Shown one piece after another: positions 10,376 to 19,636 of a DNA stretch of 64,000 bases. The stretch is taken from assembly GCA_024636935.1 (NCBI GenBank), contig JAGXGC010000007.1, positions 1 through 64,000 of the forward strand, given 5' to 3'. Under the pieces are notes generated by a model. The model made no database searches. It was not told where the DNA came from and saw only the letters and a list, made by a program, of their open reading frames with translations. The stretch's first letter is position 1; every line of letters begins with the position of its first letter. The position numbers were made by a program, and so were the translations under genes. This DNA is from Sideroxydans sp. (lineage in GTDB: Bacteria; Pseudomonadota; Gammaproteobacteria; Burkholderiales; Gallionellaceae).

Positions 10376-13177
10376 ATGAGTTCATTCTTCTGGGCGATGG
10401 ATCCGCGCCGAAGTTTACGAGCAGAAATCAGTCTGGCCAGTGGCGCAATCGTGCTGCTACTTTCGACCGCACTGAGTTTCTACGCTTCTGATACAAGCAA
10501 ACTCCAGATCGAGAAAAGCGAAGGAGATGCCTTTGTCCAACGAGCCCAGACGGCATTGGACGTGCTCGATCGCGGCATGTATGAGCGCAGTCGCGAGATA
10601 CGCAATGCCGCGATGCTGGATGAGATGCGCGATCCCAAGGTTGCGGTGCCACGCAAACGCGAATTGATGGAGCGTTTGCAGAAGAACTTCGACGCCTATG
10701 CTTGGATCGGTTTTTGTGGCCCAGATGGCATCGGCTTAGTGGGTACTGGCGGATATCTCGAAGGCAAGAATCTATCCAAAAGGCCTTGGTGTACCGAAGG
10801 GCGCAAGGGCGACTATATCGGTGACGTGCACGATGCCATGTTGTTGGCCAAGCTGTTGCCCAATCCCAGCGGTGAGACCTTCTACCTGGTGGATGTCGCA
10901 TCGCCGGTGTTCGATCACAAGAACAATCTGCTGGGCGTGTTGTGCGGGCATATCTACTGGACTTGGGCTTCAGAGGCGCTGGACAGCAAGCTCACTCCTG
11001 GACAGGACATCTTCCTATTGAGTAACGATGGCAAGGTGTTGTCCGGACCTGAAGCCGCTTGGGTAGATTTCAACGGCATGGCACCCGATACCATGATGCA
11101 TATCCGTTCTGGGGCCAAACAGGGCTATCACATCGAGGAATTTAGTAACGGCCGCACCTATCTGGTCGGTCATGCCACCTCTTCCGGTTATCGCGATTAC
11201 AAAGGTTTTGGTTGGACAGCGGTGGTACGAGAAGACATCACGACCGCGTTCGCACCGGCGCGCGCACTGCAACAACACATCTTGACTGCGGGGGCATTGG
11301 TCGGCGTGTTCTTCACCTGGCTGACATGGCTGATGGCAGGACGCATTGCCGGACCGATCCACCGCATCAGCAAGGAAGCAGAAAAGGTTGCGGCAGGAGA
11401 GCTGAGTTATGACGTACCGCCACACCGTAGCGAGAACGAAGTCGGGCAACTGAGTCAGGCCATCCACGACATGGTGGTTAACCTGACACGCGAGATCAAA
11501 CAGCGGCGAGAAGCAGAAGCGGGATTGCGTCTTTCTGCCAAAGTGTTCGAACAGAACAGCGAGGCCATCATCGTCACCGATGCAGAGAATCGCATCGCGA
11601 TGGTAAACAGAGCCTTCTCCGAGATCACCGGATACCAGTCCGAAGAAGTCATCGGGCAGAACCCCCGTTTCTTGGCTTCCGGCCGGCAGGTGATCCAGTT
11701 CTATCGGGCAATGTGGAGTGAGTTGCTGGAAAAGAACAATTGGCGCGGTGAGATATGGAACAAGCGTAAGAACGGAGAGATATTCCCGGAATTTCTGACG
11801 ATCAGTACTGTGCGCAATGAGCAGGGTGAGATCACCCACTTCATCGGGGTGTTCATCGACATCACGGAACGCAAGCTGGAAGAAGAGCGCATCACGCGCC
11901 TAGCTAATTATGATTCGTTGTCCGGGTTGCCAAACCGTAATCTGTTGGCCGATCGTATCGAACAGGCGGTGGCGCAGGCAGAGCGGCATGGCAGCAAATT
12001 GGCGATGCTGTTCATCGATCTTGATCATTTCAAAAACATCAACGATTCGCTCGGTCACGACGTCGGAGACGAATTATTGAAACAAGTAGCGGAGCGGCTC
12101 AAGGTCTGTCTGCGCCGCACCGATACGCTGGCGCGACAGGGGGGCGACGAATTCATCGCGTTGATCACCGAAATCGGTAGTGAGACCGAGGCGAGCTTTG
12201 TGGCCGACAAGATGATATCCGCATGCGCTGACGGTTTCGAGATCAATGGCCATCTGCTACATGTGACGCCGAGTATCGGTATCAGCATGTGTCCCGATGA
12301 CGGCAATACACAAGTTCAACTGATGCGTAATGCCGACTTGGCGATGTATCGCGCCAAGGATAGCGGACGTAACCGCTTCGCCTTTTACGAGGAGCAGATG
12401 AATCGTAAGGCAGTGGAACGACTGAGGCTGGAGAGCGATCTGCGCGGTGCGATAGAGCAGCAGCAACTCATGCTTTATTACCAGCCCAAGGTGGCTTGTG
12501 CCGACAATCGTGTGGTGGGTATGGAGGCATTATTGCGTTGGAAACATCCTGAGTTCGGCTTCATATCTCCAGCGATCTTCATCCCTGTGGCCGAGCAGAC
12601 AGGCTTGATCAACGAGATTGGCGATTGGGTGCTGCGACAGGCTGTTCTCCAGCAACGTATGTGGCAATCACAGGGGCATGTCATCGTGCCAGTGGCAGTC
12701 AACCTTTCGGTCGCTCAGTTCCAACAGGGCGACTTTGTCGAACGTATCCAGCGCATCGTGCGTGAAGGGGGGCTGGATGCGCACTATATCGAATTGGAGT
12801 TGACCGAGAGTATGTTGATGGAGTCGGCCATCGATCAGCACAGTGTGCTGAATCATTTGAACGATGCGGGTTTCAATCTGGCGCTGGATGATTTTGGTAC
12901 CGGCTATTCCTCACTTAGCCGCCTCAAGGTTTTGCCGATGAGTTCATTGAAGATCGACCAGTCTTTCGTGCGTGATATCGCGACGGATCCCAATGATCGC
13001 AGTATTGTCAGTGCGACCGCCGCGCTCGCACATGCCATGGGCATCAAGGTGGTTGCCGAGGGTGTGGAGCAGCCGGGGCAGCTCGAGTTCATCCAGTCGC
13101 TGCATTGCGAGGAGTATCAGGGTTACCTGTTCAGTCCGCCGCTACCGGCAGCTGAAGCGGTACGATTTCTGGCATGA
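10376..13177 (+). CDS. Cache-like-HAMP-PAS-GGDEF-EAL membrane protein
   Basis: A 933-residue protein with a transmembrane helix near residues 18-38, a periplasmic region of about 250 residues resembling a double Cache sensor (YAWIGFCGPDGIGLVGTGG, then GETFYLVDVASPVF), and a second helix near 298-318. A HAMP domain (IAGPIHRISKEAEKVAAGE), a PAS domain (about 383-500), a GGDEF motif at 589 with an RRTD inhibitory site and an EAL motif at 717 follow. All key EAL residues are present (DDFGTGYSSL, LKIDQSF, AEGVEQ, YQGYLF). It starts at ATG 10376 behind a strong GGGGGAGG site. The catalytic half is less close to its neighbours than they are to each other. The gap to the next gene is 4 bases, so the two should be translated from one mRNA. 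Confidence 0.94.
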   Translation: MSSFFWAMDPRRSLRAEISLASGAIVLLLSTALSFYASDTSKLQIEKSEGDAFVQRAQTALDVLDRGMYERSREIRNAAMLDEMRDPKVAVPRKRELMERLQKNFDAYAWIGFCGPDGIGLVGTGGYLEGKNLSKRPWCTEGRKGDYIGDVHDAMLLAKLLPNPSGETFYLVDVASPVFDHKNNLLGVLCGHIYWTWASEALDSKLTPGQDIFLLSNDGKVLSGPEAAWVDFNGMAPDTMMHIRSGAKQGYHIEEFSNGRTYLVGHATSSGYRDYKGFGWTAVVREDITTAFAPARALQQHILTAGALVGVFFTWLTWLMAGRIAGPIHRISKEAEKVAAGELSYDVPPHRSENEVGQLSQAIHDMVVNLTREIKQRREAEAGLRLSAKVFEQNSEAIIVTDAENRIAMVNRAFSEITGYQSEEVIGQNPRFLASGRQVIQFYRAMWSELLEKNNWRGEIWNKRKNGEIFPEFLTISTVRNEQGEITHFIGVFIDITERKLEEERITRLANYDSLSGLPNRNLLADRIEQAVAQAERHGSKLAMLFIDLDHFKNINDSLGHDVGDELLKQVAERLKVCLRRTDTLARQGGDEFIALITEIGSETEASFVADKMISACADGFEINGHLLHVTPSIGISMCPDDGNTQVQLMRNADLAMYRAKDSGRNRFAFYEEQMNRKAVERLRLESDLRGAIEQQQLMLYYQPKVACADNRVVGMEALLRWKHPEFGFISPAIFIPVAEQTGLINEIGDWVLRQAVLQQRMWQSQGHVIVPVAVNLSVAQFQQGDFVERIQRIVREGGLDAHYIELELTESMLMESAIDQHSVLNHLNDAGFNLALDDFGTGYSSLSRLKVLPMSSLKIDQSFVRDIATDPNDRSIVSATAALAHAMGIKVVAEGVEQPGQLEFIQSLHCEEYQGYLFSPPLPAAEAVRFLA

Positions 13178-13181
13178 GTCT

Positions 13182-14888
13182 ATGTTGCTGACCTCACGAT
13201 TCCTGTTGCTGCGCGCCGGCATTTTCCTGCTGTTCGGGGCGCTGTTGTGGCTGACCTTCATAGCGATCGTGGAAAACATCAACCTGCGCTGGGGACACGA
13301 ACTCGCCCAGCGCCAGGTGCTGTTCGACAAATACCGCACGCTCTCCCCGCTGATCCGCGAGATCGAGTTGGCGCGCAACATGGCTGCCGAACCGGCGCTG
13401 ATCGGGATGGCGCTGAACGAACAGGACGCGGCAGCGAGAAGGCGCGGCCTGAAGATACTGGAGGATTACCGCTTCCGTTTCAACGACCGCAGTTATTTCG
13501 CGGCCTTTGCGCACAGCGGGCATTACTACTACAACGATGCCGAAAACAGTTTCGCGGGCAAGCAGCTGCGCTACACGCTGTCACCGCAGAACAAGGGTGA
13601 CCAGTGGTTCTATGCCACGCTGGCAGCCGATACCGACTATCAGGTCAATGTCGATCCCGATCTGCATCTGGGCGTCGTAAAAGTGTGGATCAATGTGTTG
13701 CTGAAGCACGAGGGTGCGACGCTGGGTGTGGTGGGCACGGGTATTGACCTGACCGAATTCCTCAGGCAGAGCGTCGGTATCAAGCAGAAGGGCGTGGACA
13801 ATTTCTTCGTCGACCGCAGCTTGGCCATCCAGCTCTCTACCGATCCGGAACTGATCGACTATGCCAGCATCGCCAAGAAGTTGGACGAGCGCATCCGCAT
13901 CGATGTGCTGTTCAAGGATCCGGAGGATGTCAAAGCCCTGCATGCCGTAGCGGCCGAACTGCTCAGCAAACCGGCCGGTGAGGTGGCCACACTGTGGGTG
14001 GGATTCCAGGGCGAGCGGCATCTGCTGGGGATATCCTGGTTGCCCGAGCTGGGCTGGTACGACCTGACGCTGATGGATGAACAGAGCGTCGCCGTGCTGC
14101 GCGGCTTCAGCTGGGTGCCGCTATTGTTCTCCTTGCTGCTTCTGCTGGCGCTCATCGCGATGGGAGTGTTCCTCAATCGCTGGGTGCTGCACCCGATCCG
14201 GCGCTTGCATGCCGCGACACAGAGTATCCAGAACGGCGACAACAAGCTGGAGCCGCCCATCGTCGGCAAGGGCGAGATGGAAGCGCTGTCGCGCTCATTC
14301 CGGCAGATGGTGGACACGGTGCGTAACACCAACCAGGAACTGGAGCGCAAGGTGCAGGAGCGCACCGAGGCGCTGCAGCTCCTGAGTGAAGTCGATCCCT
14401 TGACCGGGTTGCTCAATCGTCGTGGCATGATGGCGCGTTTCGAGCAGGAGATAGCACGCCAGGCTCGACAGGATGGCTCGCTCGGTCTGTTGTTGTTGGA
14501 TCTTGACCACTTCAAGGATGTGAATGACCAATATGGGCACGCGGCAGGCGATTTGGCATTGTGTGCGACGGCCAAGGTTTTGAGCGGTATGATGCGTGCT
14601 TATGATCATGCGGGACGCTGGGGCGGGGAGGAATTCCTCATCTTGTTGCCGGACTGCAATGAGACCGATCTTCTCACCATCGCAGAACGAATCCGTGTTC
14701 GTATCGAAGCATTGAAAATTGATACAGGGCAGCATAAGTTTTCGTTCACAGCGAGCATTGGGGCACATCTTCCGAAAGACCCGCAGACGCCGGATGCAAT
14801 GTTGTTGTTGGTGGATCGAGCGTTATATGCCGCCAAAGCAGGTGGCCGAAACTGTGTGAAGCTTTCGTCCAAGGTGGATAATTTGTGA
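13182..14888 (+). CDS. Cache-like-HAMP-GGDEF diguanylate cyclase
   Basis: A 568-residue membrane protein: a first helix near residues 5-30, a periplasmic Cache-like sensor domain (RRGLKILEDYRFRFNDRSYF, later GATLGVVGTGIDLTEFL), a second helix near 305-328, HAMP (VLHPIRRLHAATQSI), a coiled coil, and a C-terminal GGDEF domain with GGEEF at 481 and RAYD as inhibitory site. There is no EAL domain, so it should only make c-di-GMP. The frame is open a further 210 bases upstream, but that part overlaps the EAL end of the previous gene in another frame. The ATG at 13182, 4 bases after the previous stop, gives a normal membrane anchor. It shares a GTGA overlap with the next start. Confidence 0.94.
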   Translation: MLLTSRFLLLRAGIFLLFGALLWLTFIAIVENINLRWGHELAQRQVLFDKYRTLSPLIREIELARNMAAEPALIGMALNEQDAAARRRGLKILEDYRFRFNDRSYFAAFAHSGHYYYNDAENSFAGKQLRYTLSPQNKGDQWFYATLAADTDYQVNVDPDLHLGVVKVWINVLLKHEGATLGVVGTGIDLTEFLRQSVGIKQKGVDNFFVDRSLAIQLSTDPELIDYASIAKKLDERIRIDVLFKDPEDVKALHAVAAELLSKPAGEVATLWVGFQGERHLLGISWLPELGWYDLTLMDEQSVAVLRGFSWVPLLFSLLLLLALIAMGVFLNRWVLHPIRRLHAATQSIQNGDNKLEPPIVGKGEMEALSRSFRQMVDTVRNTNQELERKVQERTEALQLLSEVDPLTGLLNRRGMMARFEQEIARQARQDGSLGLLLLDLDHFKDVNDQYGHAAGDLALCATAKVLSGMMRAYDHAGRWGGEEFLILLPDCNETDLLTIAERIRVRIEALKIDTGQHKFSFTASIGAHLPKDPQTPDAMLLLVDRALYAAKAGGRNCVKLSSKVDNL

Positions 14889-17731
14889 ATGGATTACGCG
14901 TACTGATATTGAGCTTGTCCCTGTTCGCGGGGCTGGCGTCTATGGCGCAAGCTGTGCCGCAAGAAGTTCGTATCGGTGTGCTGTCTTTTCGTTCCCTAGA
15001 CCAGACCAGACAAAAATGGCATGCGACGGAGGAATATCTGAACGCCCATGTGAGTGGCAACTATCACTTCTACATGGAACCCTTGTTCCTGAATGAGATG
15101 AATGCGGCGGCAGCCGAGCGACGTTTCGATTTCATCCTCACCAACCCCAATCACTACATATTGTTGCGCTCTCGTCACGGTTTGGCCGCCATTGCCACTT
15201 TGATGCCGGTGATCGAAGGTCGTCCGGTGGATAGTTTCGGTGGTGTGGTGTTCGCACGTGCCGATCGAAATGAGATCAGTGGTTTAGCAGACCTGCGCGG
15301 ACGCACGATCGCAGCAGCAGAAGAGCAGTCATTTGGTGCCTATGTGATGCAACGTTGGGAACTCTATGAACAAGGCATCCAGATCAGTGATGTGGACAAG
15401 GTGATGTTCACCGGTATGCCGCAGGACAAAGTGGTGAAGGCTGTGTTGGACGGCGATGCCGATGCCGGCTTTGTGCGTACCGGCATATTGGAGAATTTGG
15501 CACACGAAGGCCGGATCAATTTGGACCAAGTTCGGGTGCTCAATCTGCAGACGCAGGCGGAATTCCCGCAGTTGCTTTCGACGCGCCTGTATCCCGAGTG
15601 GGCGTTCTCGGTATTGCCTGGCGTGCCTGAGGCATTGACTCGGCAGGTCGTGCTGGCCCTGCTCAGGATCAAGCCGGAAGATGATGCGGCCCGCACTGGA
15701 AGTTACTACGGCTTTACACCGCCTGGAAACTACGCACCAGTGGAGGCGGTGATGCTACGCCTGAAGACCAATCCCGATATGGCGCAGGAGTTCGATCTGC
15801 GCGACATCCTGAACCAATATATGTATTCGCTGATCGCAATAGGCCTGCTGGCACTGCTGGCGTCGATGTGGTTGGCCGGCTACTTGGCTCGAAACAATCG
15901 ACGTTTGCGGCATAGTGTCTCTGAGCGGGAGAAGCTGGATGATGCCTTGCAACTCGCGAATGCCACCTTGGAGAATAAAGTATCTGAGCGCACGCTGGAA
16001 TTGCAAAAGAGTGAGGCGCGCTTCAGGCAGATGTTCGAAGGCCATGCTTCTCCTATGCTGCTGATCGATCCGGAAAGTGGAATTATCGTGAATGCCAATA
16101 TGGCAGCAGCGAAATTCTATGGATATTTGATCACACAGATGAAGCAAATGAACATCAATCAGATCAATACCCAGAATACGGAAGATACTGCTCTGGAGCG
16201 AATGCAGGCGTTGCGTGAGGAGCGCAACTATTTCATCTTCCCCCATCGTCTTGCTGACGGAACCGTGCGTACGGTGGAAGTGCACTCTTCGCCAGTCGAG
16301 GTGGATAGCCGCAAGCTTTTGTTCTCGGTGGTGCATGACATCACTGAGCGCAAGCAACTCGAACAGCAGATGCATGATCTGGCGTTCTACGATGTATTGA
16401 CCGGCCTACCCAACCGTCGCCTGTTACTAGACCGCCTGAATCAGGCGTTGGTGACCTGTATCCGCACCCGGCATTACGGTGCTTTGATGTTCCTTGATCT
16501 GGATCATTTCAAAGTCTTGAACGATCTGCACGGTCATGACATCGGTGATCAGATGCTGGTCAAAGTCGGACATCGTTTGCGTGAGTGTCTGCGTGAAGAA
16601 GATAGTGCTGCGCGTTTCGGCGGGGATGAGTTCGTGGTGATGCTGGAGAGCTTGTCCGTGGATGTGGGGGAGGCGGCTTTGCAAGCCGAAGCCGTGGCAG
16701 AGAAGATCAGGCAGTCACTGGCCAGACCCTATCTGTTGCATCGGTCCGGTGTGCTCGGTGAGAAAGAAGAGATCATTCACCATTGCTCATCCAGTATAGG
16801 TATCACTGTATTCAGAGATCAGGTGGAAGAGATCGATCAATTGCTCAAGTGGACGGATATGGCGATGTATCGCGCTAAAGAAGCGGGACGTAACGCGATC
16901 CGTTTCTTCGATCCGACCATGCAAGCCGCTGTCGAGAAACGCGCTGCCCTGGAAGCTGATCTGCATGAAGCCCTGAACAATGGACAGTTCGAGTTGTTCT
17001 ATCAAGTCCAAGTGAATGCCGGCAGACGCCCGTATGGGGCTGAGGTGCTGTTACGCTGGAATCATCCGCAACGCGGTCTGGTGTCACCTTTGGAGTTCAT
17101 CACAATCGCGGAAGAGACCGGACTGATTCTGCTGATAGGCGGTTGGGTGCTCGATGCGGCATGTGCACAGCTCAAGGCCTGGCATGAAGTCCCGCAACTG
17201 GCCAATTTGTCGCTGGCGGTGAATGTCAGTGCGCGCCAGTTCCGCCAGCCTGATTTTGTCGATCTAGTTCAGGCGACGGTAAAGCGGCACGGCATCTCTC
17301 CGACTTCTCTAAAACTTGAATTGACTGAAAGTCTGGTGCTTGAAGATGTGGCGGACTCCATCGCCAAGATGAAAACGCTGAAGGAGTTCGGCATCAGTTT
17401 TTCGATGGATGACTTTGGTACCGGCTTTTCTTCACTCTCGTATCTGAAGAGTTTGCCTTTGGATCAACTCAAGATAGATCAGAGCTTCGTGCGCAGTATC
17501 GCCAGTGACAATGCGGACCGGGTGATGGTGATGACCATCGTCGATTTGGGAATGAATTTCGAGCTGGACGTGGTCGCCGAAGGTGTGGAAAGCGAAGAGC
17601 AATTCGCGCTTCTACATCGATATGGCTGCGGACACTTCCAGGGTTATCTGTTCAGCAAGCCTGTGCCGCTCCCCGAGTTCGAAAGGTTGGTCGGGGAGAT
17701 GGCGTCACAAGGCAAGCGCATCGATCGCTGA
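14885..17731 (+). CDS. PhnD-like periplasmic binding domain fused to PAS-GGDEF-EAL
   Basis: A 948-residue protein. A signal sequence (residues 1-22) leads into a periplasmic binding domain of the phosphate/phosphonate (PhnD) type: VRIGVLSFRS, KWHATEEYLNA, FDFILTNPNHYILL, LRGRTIAAAEEQSFGAYVMQ. A transmembrane helix lies near 312-332, then a coiled coil, one PAS domain (about 380-490), GGDEF at 579 with REED inhibitory site, and an EAL domain with EVL at 720 and complete catalytic residues (DDFGTGFSSL, LKIDQSF, AEGVES, FQGYLF). It starts with GTG overlapping the previous stop by 4 bases, so it is translationally coupled to the cyclase upstream. The binding domain fused in one chain suggests direct sensing of an oxyanion or other small solute; the ligand is not known. 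Confidence 0.93.
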   Translation: MNGLRVLILSLSLFAGLASMAQAVPQEVRIGVLSFRSLDQTRQKWHATEEYLNAHVSGNYHFYMEPLFLNEMNAAAAERRFDFILTNPNHYILLRSRHGLAAIATLMPVIEGRPVDSFGGVVFARADRNEISGLADLRGRTIAAAEEQSFGAYVMQRWELYEQGIQISDVDKVMFTGMPQDKVVKAVLDGDADAGFVRTGILENLAHEGRINLDQVRVLNLQTQAEFPQLLSTRLYPEWAFSVLPGVPEALTRQVVLALLRIKPEDDAARTGSYYGFTPPGNYAPVEAVMLRLKTNPDMAQEFDLRDILNQYMYSLIAIGLLALLASMWLAGYLARNNRRLRHSVSEREKLDDALQLANATLENKVSERTLELQKSEARFRQMFEGHASPMLLIDPESGIIVNANMAAAKFYGYLITQMKQMNINQINTQNTEDTALERMQALREERNYFIFPHRLADGTVRTVEVHSSPVEVDSRKLLFSVVHDITERKQLEQQMHDLAFYDVLTGLPNRRLLLDRLNQALVTCIRTRHYGALMFLDLDHFKVLNDLHGHDIGDQMLVKVGHRLRECLREEDSAARFGGDEFVVMLESLSVDVGEAALQAEAVAEKIRQSLARPYLLHRSGVLGEKEEIIHHCSSSIGITVFRDQVEEIDQLLKWTDMAMYRAKEAGRNAIRFFDPTMQAAVEKRAALEADLHEALNNGQFELFYQVQVNAGRRPYGAEVLLRWNHPQRGLVSPLEFITIAEETGLILLIGGWVLDAACAQLKAWHEVPQLANLSLAVNVSARQFRQPDFVDLVQATVKRHGISPTSLKLELTESLVLEDVADSIAKMKTLKEFGISFSMDDFGTGFSSLSYLKSLPLDQLKIDQSFVRSIASDNADRVMVMTIVDLGMNFELDVVAEGVESEEQFALLHRYGCGHFQGYLFSKPVPLPEFERLVGEMASQGKRIDR

Positions 17732-17944
17732 GCACTTCGTTATGAATGGATTCATGACGATTTCCCCAGCGGTACATCGATAATATTCGTCTCATGAGTT
17801 GAACTTATCTCCTGTGATTAGGTCGCAGGGCGGGTTTCGTATTGTCGGCAGCAGTAGCTGCTAATCGAAGCTGAGAAGATTGTCAACTTTGCAATTTTTT
17901 TTTCCCATATAAAATCGCGCCCGTTTTCGAGGAGCCAGAAAAGA
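17732..17944. promoter_or_regulatory. Intergenic region before the cytochrome operon
   Basis: A 213-base AT-richer gap after the c-di-GMP island. It must carry the promoter of the cytochrome operon. An AT-rich stretch with TATAAA near 17909 could be part of it, but no well-spaced -35 is present, so I do not call a promoter. A GAGGAG 12 bases before the cytochrome b561 ATG is the ribosome binding site. Confidence 0.35.
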
Positions 17945-18532
17945 ATGTCGGATAAAAATGCTGTGCAGGTCAAGGTCTGGGATGTGCCGGTTCGCTTGTT
18001 CCATTGGGCTTTGGTCGCAGGTTTTGCAGCGGCATATTTCTCTGCCGAATTGCACAAGATGACCGTGCATGTCTGGGTAGGATACGTCTTGATCGCCTTG
18101 TTACTGTTTCGCTTGGTTTGGGGTTTTGTCGGAAACCAGTACGCACGCTTCAAGTCCTTCATCTTCTCGCCACAGGAGACATTGGCCTATGTGCGCACCA
18201 TTCGTAGCGGTCAGCCTAAGCATTATTACGGCCATAACCCGGCAGGGGCATTGATGGTATTTGCCTTGCTGGGTTTGTTGTGGGCGATGTTCGTGACGGG
18301 GCTAGTCACCTTGGCGGTGATCGATTTTGAAGGACCTTTGCTGTTCCTAGCCAACAGCGTCAGCGACGAGACGGCATATTTTTTTCGCCATGCCCATGAT
18401 TGGATGGTGAACTTCGCTTTGTTGATGATTCCGCTGCATCTGCTGGGGGTGGTGAGTGGCAGCCTGCAACATAAAGAGAATTTGGTGCGTGCGATGGTTA
18501 CGGGGATGAAGTCCAAAGCGTCAGAAGTTTAG
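17945..18532 (+). CDS. Cytochrome b561-family membrane protein
   Basis: A 195-residue integral membrane cytochrome of the prokaryotic cytochrome b561 family. It opens with the family signature VKVWDVPVRLFHWALV, has four hydrophobic helices, and carries likely heme-ligand histidines (H20 in LFHW, H40 in VHVW, plus His in the last two helices: FFRHAHDWM and IPLHLLGV). It probably takes electrons from the quinol pool and passes them to the periplasmic cytochromes encoded just downstream. A cytochrome b561 gene beside the genes for SHP and diheme cytochrome c is a known arrangement in Rhodobacter sphaeroides and other proteobacteria. It is first in a four-gene operon with short gaps (47, 10 and 15 bases). 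Confidence 0.9.
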   Translation: MSDKNAVQVKVWDVPVRLFHWALVAGFAAAYFSAELHKMTVHVWVGYVLIALLLFRLVWGFVGNQYARFKSFIFSPQETLAYVRTIRSGQPKHYYGHNPAGALMVFALLGLLWAMFVTGLVTLAVIDFEGPLLFLANSVSDETAYFFRHAHDWMVNFALLMIPLHLLGVVSGSLQHKENLVRAMVTGMKSKASEV

Positions 18533-18579
18533 TAACGGTGAATATAACTATAGATTTTGTTTATCAAGAGGAGGAAGTT

Positions 18580-19212
18580 ATGTATGTGAAGCAACGAAGC
18601 AGCATGGCGCTGGCAGGCGTCGCAATGCTGGCCTGGACAGGGCTGGCGGGTGCGCAGGAAGCCGCGCTTGATCTATCCACACCGGCACAGGGCTACGCAC
18701 AACGTGCTATGCCGATGATGCTGGCAGCGAACGACAGCGCGGCAACGCCCAAGACATCATCCAACATCGTCAAACCTGCTGCCCAGCAGGAATTCAAACC
18801 TTCGTTGTTTACGGGCAGCAACGCCCACATGGCGCTGGGTCTGGCGACCGTCGTCACGGCGCTCGCCACCGGCTTGAACACGCCGGCCGAAGTGTGCGAT
18901 GACGGCGTGTGTCCGCCCGGCGTCACCTATAAGCGCGAGACCGACGGCACGCATGCCAAACTAGCCAAGGCCACCGTGGCGCTGGCCGTCGCGACTGTAG
19001 CGACCGGCTTGTACTATCACTGGGACGATTTCCATCTGGAAGATGGTCTGACCGATCCGGATAATCTGCACGTCATCCTCGGTATGACCGGTGCGGCGCT
19101 GATGGCATATGCCACCGCAAAGTCGTCAGGTTCAACTACACCAGTCAGCCATGCCGGTATGGGTATGGTGGGTGCATACGGCATGATTGCCGCAGTCAAG
19201 ATTGCTTGGTAA
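18580..19212 (+). CDS. Exported four-helix membrane protein with regularly placed histidines (unnamed)
   Basis: A 210-residue protein I do not recognise by name. A signal peptide (1-25) and a low-complexity linker lead to four predicted hydrophobic helices (about 84-99, 127-144, 162-180, 191-208). A His sits at the mouth of each helix: H83 (NAHMALG), H125 (THAKLAK), H164 (NLHVILG), H191 (SHAGMG), plus H147 and H152 in the second loop. C106 and C111 flank the first loop and could form a disulfide. The pattern resembles a diheme b561-like bundle, but this is inference. ATG 18580 follows a strong GAGGAGG; an upstream GTG would add 14 residues without a proper site. It lies between cytochrome b561 and SHP genes, so a role in the same electron path is likely. 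Confidence 0.75.
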   Translation: MYVKQRSSMALAGVAMLAWTGLAGAQEAALDLSTPAQGYAQRAMPMMLAANDSAATPKTSSNIVKPAAQQEFKPSLFTGSNAHMALGLATVVTALATGLNTPAEVCDDGVCPPGVTYKRETDGTHAKLAKATVALAVATVATGLYYHWDDFHLEDGLTDPDNLHVILGMTGAALMAYATAKSSGSTTPVSHAGMGMVGAYGMIAAVKIAW

Positions 19213-19222
19213 GGGACGCGAC

Positions 19223-19621
19223 ATGAAAAGATTTACTGCGATGATGATGGTGCTGGGATTGATTGCTGCTGTACCGGCAATGGCCTCGCCTGCCAGTGAT
19301 ACTTTGCTGGCGCAATACAAGTCAGAAGGTGCCAGCAAGCCTGATGCCTCCAAGGGTAAGAAGGACTGGACGCGAGAAGAGGTGGTGGACGGTGAGAAGA
19401 TGTCCTGTGCCACCTGCCACGGTAGCGATTTCAGCAAGTCAGGCAAACACCACCGGACCGGCAAAGTGATCGAGCCGATGTCGCCCAAGGTGAATGCCGA
19501 GCGTTTAACAGACGTCAAGAAGATCGAGAAGTGGTTCAAGCGCAATTGCAAGGACGCCTGGGGGCGTGAATGCACCGCGCAGGAGAAGGCTGATTTCCTG
19601 ACCTTCCTGCTGGCTCAATAA
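19223..19621 (+). CDS. shp: SHP-type oxygen-binding cytochrome c (DUF1924)
   Basis: A 132-residue exported monoheme cytochrome. The signal peptide is residues 1-22 (AMA|SPA) and the heme motif CATCH is at 62-66. The stretches GKHHRTGKVIEPMSPKVN and WFKRNCKDAWGRECTAQEK match the Sphaeroides heme protein family. SHP has an unusual Asn heme ligand that leaves on reduction so that O2 or NO can bind; N91 and N108 are candidates here, and C109/C117 could form the family disulfide. The physiological reductant of SHP is a diheme cytochrome c, and that gene follows 15 bases later. The start at ATG 19223 is chosen because a longer frame lacks a signal peptide. Confidence 0.9.
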   Translation: MKRFTAMMMVLGLIAAVPAMASPASDTLLAQYKSEGASKPDASKGKKDWTREEVVDGEKMSCATCHGSDFSKSGKHHRTGKVIEPMSPKVNAERLTDVKKIEKWFKRNCKDAWGRECTAQEKADFLTFLLAQ

Positions 19622-19636
19622 TTCCGGAGAACGAAT

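Noticed and set aside
12972..13181. Upstream extension of the 13182 cyclase reading frame
   Set aside because: It overlaps the EAL domain of the previous gene in another frame and is Ser/Arg-rich without meaning; ATG 13182 gives a proper membrane anchor.
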